64,000 nucleotides of DNA from Macrosoma leucophasiata. Taxonomy: Eukaryota; Arthropoda; Insecta; Lepidoptera; Hedylidae. Shown piece by piece: positions 61,601 to 64,000 of the stretch. Position numbers and translations under genes: made by a program. The notes beneath the pieces are model-generated. The model saw only the letters and a list, made by a program, of their open reading frames with translations. It ran no database searches and was not told the origin of the DNA. The DNA is taken from NCBI GenBank assembly GCA_036365455.1, contig JAWQUS010000002.1:3224001-3288000 (forward strand), read 5' to 3'. Each line of letters begins with the position of its first letter. The stretch's first letter is position 1.

Positions 61601-64000
61601 ACCGTTTACGCGCATTACCTAATATACTTGCCGCTAAATGGTAGTGTTCAGCACTATCGTGTTCCGGTCAGGTGGTAATGTACGGCCCTGTAATTTCCGG
61701 CACAGAGGCATAACACCTAATGCCTCAGGAGTGCCAGCGCATCTGAATTTTGACCTCTGGTCATTGTGTGGGTGTCTATAGGCTGCAGTCATCACTTAAC
61801 ATCAATGTGAACTGCATGCCTGTTTGCCACTTCCATTACATAAAAAAAAACTATTATATTATTTTTGGTATTAAAATAATAATTGGTAGGAGTGAATCGC
61901 CAGTTTGTTATATTTTCATTATCTTTTAGATGCTTCACAGAAGACCTGCAAGTTCAATGGTCAGCGGAGCAGCTAATGAACCATGATTTTCTAGTTGATA
62001 AGCTTGGGCAACCGCTTGGCGACAAAGAAAATGTTGAGGAAGATTCTAGCTCTGAGGTGACTAACATCAAAATTACTATTTTAAGTAATTATTTTTTTTG
62101 ATGGTTTATAATAAAATAATAATAACGGCAACCCATTATACGTCCCACTGCTGGGCACGAGTCTCTCCCCTTTTTGGGGGGAGGCCTGGAGCTTACTCCA
62201 CCACGCTGCTCCAATTCGGATTGGTGGAGGTGGGTGGGTTAATGGCCAACCCGCTGTCGGATGTTTTCAAACCGCCCATAAGGCCTCCGACAAGGTTTAA
62301 CGACTGCTATTTATCGATACCAACCAGGACCGACGGCTTAACGTGCCCTCCGAAGCACGGAAACGCGCATTTAATTTACCATCATCCATCACCCTACCCT
62401 ACCGCGCCCCTAGTGCTTAACTGAGTTGACCGCTTCCAATCTACACCAGCCGCAAGGCCATGCGCCCTTCGATCTTCTTCGCTTTTTGATGGCTAAGAGA
62501 TAAAAATATATATACGGTACCCATCAAGAAATATCGCGCATCGAGCCCACGAAAGAGATAATGGGGTTAGTTAGTAGAGAGTGTTTCTGTGCTTCGGAAG
62601 GCACGTTAAGCCGTCGGTCCCGGTTGCTATCGATAGATAGCAGTCGTTAAACCTTGTCGGAGGCGTTATGGGCGGTTTGAAAACATCCGACAGCGGGTTG
62701 GCCACTAACCCTTATCTCCACCAACCCTCATTGGAGCAGCGTGGTGGAGTAAGCTCCAGGCCTCCCCCCAAAAAGGGGAGAGACTCATGCCCAGCAGTGG
62801 AACGTATAATGGGTTGCCATTATTATTATTATAGTAGAGCGTTATGTATGTATGTATGTATTTTCACGCCAGGTCCCTAACGGGGTAGGCAGAGAGTGTA
62901 GAGCGCCAGATATCCCGGTTCAGACAAACCTCTCGTGCCTCGTCGTAGAGCGTTATCTCTGCTGCATACTGCCTACGTAAGAACTGATAGTCCGGTTTTG
63001 GTCAAAACTTGCTCAAATCCGTTATGTGCGGTTCTATTGGGATTTTTCCATATTCTGATAGTTCCCCAGTACTTCGGAGTTTGGTAATGTGCTCCCATAT
63101 GTCAAAGGCTCGCTACATGTTGCATGGGCCTAAACGTAACCGGCGAATCAAGGGTGTATTTTTTTGTAAGGAAGATGGCAAACAAGCACGCAGTTCATAT
63201 TGATGTTAAGTGATGACTGCCTATAGACATCTACACAAAAACCAGAGGTCAAAATGCAGATGCGTTGCCATACCTGAGACCTAAGTTGTTATGTCTCTGT
63301 GATACTTATAACTGTGCCATACCATCTTACCGGAACACGATAGTGCTAAACACTACCATTTGGCGGCAGATAGATGTAATGCGGTGGTGCCTACGCCCAC
63401 GAGCTCCGTCACTAGAGCTCTACCTATCTGCCACCATTTCTTTGCATGTATGCTTGTATCCATGCATAGACTTCTGCTTACCCCTTCGGGTATTACAGGC
63501 GTGTAATCACGAATTGTAAATATTGTACAATTATTATATTTTTGCGCGCATGGCCCAGCGGCTCGTGTAGATCGTAAGCGATCTGCTCGGTTAAGCACTA
63601 CGGGCGCGATCGGGTAGTGTGACGGGTGACCGCTAGTGGCAAATTAAATGCGCGTTTCCGTGCTTCGGAGGGCACGTTAAGCCGTCGGTCCCGGTTGCTA
63701 TCGATGGATATCAGTCGTTAAAACTTGTCGGAGGCCTTATGGGTTTGTAAACATCCGACAGTGGGTTGGCCACTAACCTACCCACCTCCACCAATCCGCA
63801 TTGGAGCAGCGTGGTGGAGTAAGCTCCAGGCCTCCCCCCAAAAAGGGGAGAGACTCGTGCCCAGCAGTGGGACGTATAATGGGTTGCCATTATTATTTTA
63901 TTATTATTTTTATTTTTATTGTAATCAGAGTGACGACGGATCACGAAGAATAAATAATATAGGCACGATAGCGAAAGACCACTCGAGGCTGCACGAGGAC
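52617..64000 (+). CDS. EIF2AK4: eIF2alpha kinase GCN2, N-terminal third (10 exons, continues past the window)
   Basis: Ten exons join to 1542 nt = 514 codons with no frame break: 52617-52670, 53771-53931, 54518-54653, 55007-55123, 56432-56553, 56986-57125, 59206-59698, 60192-60311, 61930-62056, 63929-64000. Residues about 10-125 form an RWD domain (start ELIALQSIF; signature YPDKPPEI), which in GCN2 binds GCN1. Residues about 130-230 are charged linker. Residues about 240-485 form a protein-kinase-like domain with VIVKKW (264-268) and HRD (369-371), but VGA (388-390) where an active kinase has DFG; this is the pseudokinase typical of GCN2. The last 24 residues lead into the true kinase. RWD followed by pseudokinase is diagnostic for GCN2, which senses uncharged tRNA through a HisRS-like domain not in this window. 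Introns are 0.35-2.1 kb and full of repeats. Confidence 0.9.
52995..53117. repeat. 47-bp near-perfect hairpin in GCN2 intron 1
   Basis: Arms 52995-53041 and 53071-53117 are inverted with one mismatch and a 29-nt loop; TTAAAAACCAGATGAACGTA begins the left arm. About 80 bp upstream is a hAT-like end (CAGTGGCGTAGCTAGCATGG at about 52902), so it may be the core of a miniature element. Confidence 0.85.
53366..53548 (+). mobile_element. Family F fragment in GCN2 intron 1
   Basis: It encodes CCRGPGRPRLTYHDQIGRVL through STLSAY, then joins a family A fragment at about 53549. Confidence 0.75.
53549..53672 (+). repeat. Family A fragment in GCN2 intron 1
   Basis: AGTAGTGTTCAGCACTATCG to CTGCATTTTGACCTTTATG; ends about 100 bp before exon 2. 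Confidence 0.7.
53771..53931 (+). CDS. EIF2AK4: GCN2 exon 2 (RWD core)
   Basis: Acceptor TTCTAG, donor GTAAGT. It encodes SIFTDAVKDVR, then EWRPLDILLTLVPL and the strand ending NYPD. Phase 2 at the end splits the Lys codon of the YPDKPP signature. Confidence 0.9.
54035..54400 (+). repeat. Family I repeat in GCN2 intron 2
   Basis: (GTCT)n, TGAAATTTGGTACAGAGATA, to GCGAAGCCGCGGGCAACAGC. Confidence 0.6.
54518..54653 (+). CDS. EIF2AK4: GCN2 exon 3 (RWD C-terminal half)
   Basis: Acceptor TTTCAG, donor GTAAGT. It begins (K)PPEISIYKKSG and ends ELAQHTQ. The long helix LLQDLIKLATDL is the usual C-terminal RWD helix. Confidence 0.9.
54695..54968 (+). repeat. Family E SINE-like element filling GCN2 intron 3
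   Basis: ACGGGCGCGAACGGGTGAAC to AAAGGGTTTGCCATTGTTTT. It occupies most of a 353-bp intron. Confidence 0.75.
55007..55123 (+). CDS. EIF2AK4: GCN2 exon 4 (charged linker)
   Basis: Acceptor TTACAG, donor GTAAGA, phase 0 at both ends. It encodes QFLHEHNKPTLSLYEQ, then a lysine/glutamate-rich helix (KDKNEMEKLKQ), consistent with the charged region after the RWD domain. Confidence 0.88.
55140..55500 (-). repeat. RTE-type 3' end in GCN2 intron 4
   Basis: ATCATCATCATCATTTCAGC and AAGACGTCCACTCCTGGACA; pieces of the same family occur at 82-170, 16370-16410, 46350-46410 and 49740-49925. Confidence 0.55.
55506..55685 (+). repeat. Family C SINE in GCN2 intron 4
   Basis: ACACGGTTAGTCCAGCGGTG to TTGTGTGGGGCTGTGTATG; the B box is damaged (GATTGGATCCCCG). 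Confidence 0.8.
55704..55880 (-). repeat. Family I repeat in GCN2 intron 4
   Basis: AGCTGTTGCCCGTGGCTTAG to AGACAGACAGAGTTACTTTC. Confidence 0.6.
56165..56355 (-). mobile_element. Family G 3' end in GCN2 intron 4
   Basis: GGGCCACCTGATGGAAAGTG through AACACCTCAGAGGGAAGTTC. It ends about 75 bp before exon 5. Confidence 0.75.
56432..56553 (+). CDS. EIF2AK4: GCN2 exon 5 (charged linker)
   Basis: Acceptor TTTCAG, donor GTAAGC. It encodes RQKMKDEIQRRQEALKGAR, then a Ser-rich acidic stretch (STSNSMDDDSAE). It is compatible in phase with exons 4 and 6. Confidence 0.85.
56595..56960. repeat. Family I repeat in GCN2 intron 5
   Basis: CGGCTTGGCCCGACTTCGCT to CAGACAGTCGATTTTTGCTG; nearly the whole intron. 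Confidence 0.55.
56986..57125 (+). CDS. EIF2AK4: GCN2 exon 6 (entry to pseudokinase)
   Basis: Acceptor CAACAG, donor GTGAGT. It encodes (F)YADDILTTVKKISR, a Cys-rich patch (CSATCTC) and VYIGNCI, leading into the first pseudokinase strands. Confidence 0.8.
57133..57298 (-). repeat. Family A fragment in GCN2 intron 6
   Basis: Starts 8 bp after the exon 6 donor; TTTTTTTATGTAATGG to GGGCCATACATTA, then RTE sequence. Confidence 0.75.
57300..57440 (+). mobile_element. Family F fragment in GCN2 intron 6
   Basis: It encodes KVDEAREVCQGRDIWRSTLS, YPVRDLA stop, and an (ATAC)n tail. It abuts a truncated family A copy. Confidence 0.75.
57462..57557 (-). mobile_element. Family G fragment in GCN2 intron 6
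   Basis: AAAGTCACCGTCGCCTATGA to GACGCCATTTGTGAAG, between an RTE fragment and a family A copy. Confidence 0.7.
57558..57712 (-). repeat. Family A fragment, old subfamily, GCN2 intron 6
   Basis: TTTTTTTTATGTAAGAAAGG to GACATGTCTCTGTGATAG. Confidence 0.7.
57790..57850. repeat. (CA)n microsatellite, GCN2 intron 6
   Basis: CACACCCACCCACACGCCCA then (CA)n. Confidence 0.85.
58085..58393 (+). repeat. Family B SINE in GCN2 intron 6
   Basis: ACTGCCTCTGTAGCCTAGTA, GGTTCGACTCCCGGG, to ACGTGAAGTTACGTTAC. Confidence 0.85.
58483..58790 (-). repeat. Family D element in GCN2 intron 6
   Basis: tRNA-like unit 58511-58584 (minus), slightly diverged (AGTAGGAAGAGC, CATTGGCCGCGAG). Confidence 0.75.
58797..59155. 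repeat. Family I repeat in GCN2 intron 6
   Basis: CTAGCTGTGCCCGCGACTCC, an inserted E-like scrap (GATCGTTTACGATCTACACC), then AACAGACAGACAGACAG. Confidence 0.55.
59206..59698 (+). CDS. EIF2AK4: GCN2 exon 7 (pseudokinase core)
   Basis: This is the largest exon here. It encodes residues 244-407: GHSPNGATTYLAV, VIVKKW (position of the beta-3 lysine), hinge FRDFVLGSSL, catalytic-loop-like VLHRDVRSENVFL and KLVGAS in place of a DFG motif. Acceptor TTTCAG, donor GTAAGT. Confidence 0.92.
59726..60129 (+). repeat. Family A copy in GCN2 intron 7, split by a tRNA-bearing element
   Basis: Left part 59726-59895 ends GAACTGCATGC. Right part 60094-60129 resumes GAATGCTTGTTTGCC. Between them is a diverged family D element. 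Confidence 0.7.
59896..60093 (-). repeat. Diverged family D-like element nested in family A (intron 7)
   Basis: tRNA-like region about 59932-60000 (minus): GACTTCGGTAACTTAGTGAT and GCTGGTTCGATTTCTGC; ends CGCATGTGTTATTGGG. Confidence 0.6.
60192..60311 (+). CDS. EIF2AK4: GCN2 exon 8 (pseudokinase C-lobe)
   Basis: Acceptor TTTCAG, donor GTTAGT. It encodes QTEAQDIYAAALLLQSIVTR, matching the helix after the activation segment, and ends GLPSSAKDFFS. Confidence 0.9.
60350..60712 (+). repeat. Family D element in GCN2 intron 8
   Basis: tRNA-like unit 60588-60661 with T-run terminator; the left end carries a 21-bp inverted pair (60359-60379 / 60407-60427). Confidence 0.75.
60786..61420 (+). repeat. 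Family H repeats in intron 8, one split by a miniature element
   Basis: Two copies: about 60810-61175 (interrupted at 60881-61100) and 61180-61400 (AATCAGAATCAGAAACTCAT to TTTCCCCTTTT). Confidence 0.7.
60881..61100. mobile_element. Miniature TIR element in GCN2 intron 8
   Basis: Inverted ends ATATTGCACATCGAGCCT with flanking TAA on each side, and an internal inverted pair AGAGCGTTATCTCT. It interrupts a family H repeat. A 3-bp TAA duplication suits PIF/Harbinger-type elements. Confidence 0.7.
61554..61848 (+). repeat. Family A repeat in GCN2 intron 8, full length
   Basis: CACTGGTGGTAGAGCCCCAG to TTCCATTACATAAAAAAAA. It carries a 10-bp insertion (GACCGTTTAC) near 61600. Confidence 0.8.
61930..62056 (+). 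CDS. EIF2AK4: GCN2 exon 9 (end of pseudokinase)
   Basis: Acceptor TTTTAG. It encodes (R)CFTEDLQVQWSAEQLMNHDFL, the usual kinase-domain terminal helix, then an acidic linker. The donor GTGACT is weaker than the others; read-through would hit a stop at 62099-62101. Confidence 0.88.
62124..62470 (-). repeat. Family E SINE-like element in GCN2 intron 9
   Basis: GGCAACCCATTATACGTCCC to AGCCGCAAGGCCATGCGC. Confidence 0.8.
62590..62832 (+). repeat. Family E SINE-like element, 5'-truncated, intron 9
   Basis: GTGCTTCGGAAGGCACGTTA to GGGTTGCCATTATTATTATT, inverted relative to 62124-62470. Confidence 0.8.
62842..62944 (-). mobile_element. Family F fragment in GCN2 intron 9
   Basis: (TATG)n then CACGCCAGGTCCCTAACGGG to CTCGTGCCTCGTC. 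Confidence 0.75.
63026..63515 (+). repeat. Family B body split by family A (intron 9)
   Basis: 63026-63157 (GCGGTTCTATTGGGATTTTT to AATCAAGGGTGT) and 63441-63515 (TTTGCATGTATGCTTG to ACAGGCGTGTAATCACG). Confidence 0.75.
63158..63440 (-). repeat. Family A repeat inserted in a family B SINE (intron 9)
   Basis: TTTTTTTGTAAGGAAGATGG to CTACCTATCTGCCACC. Family B sequence flanks it. Confidence 0.75.
63543..63915 (+). repeat. Family E SINE-like element abutting GCN2 exon 10
   Basis: GCGCGCATGGCCCAGCGGCT to GGTTGCCATTATTATTTTAT. Its (ATT)n tail runs up to the exon 10 acceptor. Confidence 0.85.
63929..64000 (+). CDS. EIF2AK4: GCN2 exon 10, partial (linker before the true kinase)
   Basis: The exon starts after AATCAG in phase 0 and encodes 24 codons to the window end (SDDGSRRINNIGTIAKDHSR then LHED). 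The active kinase domain should follow. The T-rich tract before this acceptor is the tail of a family E SINE. Confidence 0.85.

Larger units (their letters stand above)
62515..63020. mobile_element. Diverged copy of the ATATTGCACATCGAG element, split by a family E SINE and an RTE end
   Basis: AAATATCGCGCATCGAGCCC at about 62530 and CGTAGAGCGTTATCTCTGCT at about 62943 match the two halves of the 60881 element. E and F repeats lie between them. Confidence 0.5.

Overview
The window looks like AT-rich, repeat-dense nuclear DNA of an insect, most likely a lepidopteran. This is inferred from a multi-exon gene with canonical GT-AG introns, very many tRNA-derived SINEs, RTE/CR1/Jockey-type LINE ends, hAT-like miniature elements, and dispersed LINE-end repeats of the kind common in butterflies and moths. 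No database search was possible, so the order-level call is inference.

Real host coding sequence is confined mainly to the last 15 kb, on the + strand. A two-exon gene (49197-50541) encodes a 96-residue single-pass membrane protein. It resembles only the N-terminal cytoplasmic tail and transmembrane segment of amino-acid transporter heavy chains (SLC3A2/CD98hc type). About 2.1 kb downstream begins a gene read here as GCN2 (EIF2AK4), the kinase that senses uncharged tRNA and phosphorylates eIF2alpha. Ten exons (52617 to the window end) join without a frame break into 514 residues: RWD domain, charged linker, complete pseudokinase domain, and the first residues leading into the true kinase. The rest lies beyond the window. 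A short THAP-like exon at 21505 may be a third, fragmentary host or transposon gene.

From 1 to 49 kb I see no convincing intact host gene; nearly everything recognisable is mobile DNA. The main families, named locally, are: A (about 290 bp, A-tailed, more than 30 copies, no clear tRNA head); B and C (tRNA-derived SINEs with A and B boxes); D (elements carrying a complete tRNA cloverleaf); E (about 350 bp, (ATT)n tail); F (3' ends of an RTE-like LINE); G (3' ends of a CR1-like LINE); H and I (other LINE-end-like repeats). A 5'-truncated Jockey-like LINE (11883-14237) with an open reverse transcriptase frame and a 12-bp target duplication is the best preserved autonomous-type element. A short non-coding LTR retrotransposon (31241-32153) has two 244-bp LTRs, a primer-binding site and a polypurine tract. 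Several TIR miniature elements have clear target duplications.

A GC-rich 15-bp minisatellite (about 23388-24352) stands out from the AT-rich background. The most unusual recurrent pattern is a set of near-perfect inverted duplications with short spacers (for example 2056-2165, 3459-3488, 4456-4497, 36722-37107, 39139-39177, 43214-43247, 52995-53117, 60359-60427, and the longer-spaced 8742-9733). Most lie inside otherwise ordinary repeat copies whose sister copies lack the inversion, which suggests a local templated-inversion process acting on this locus.
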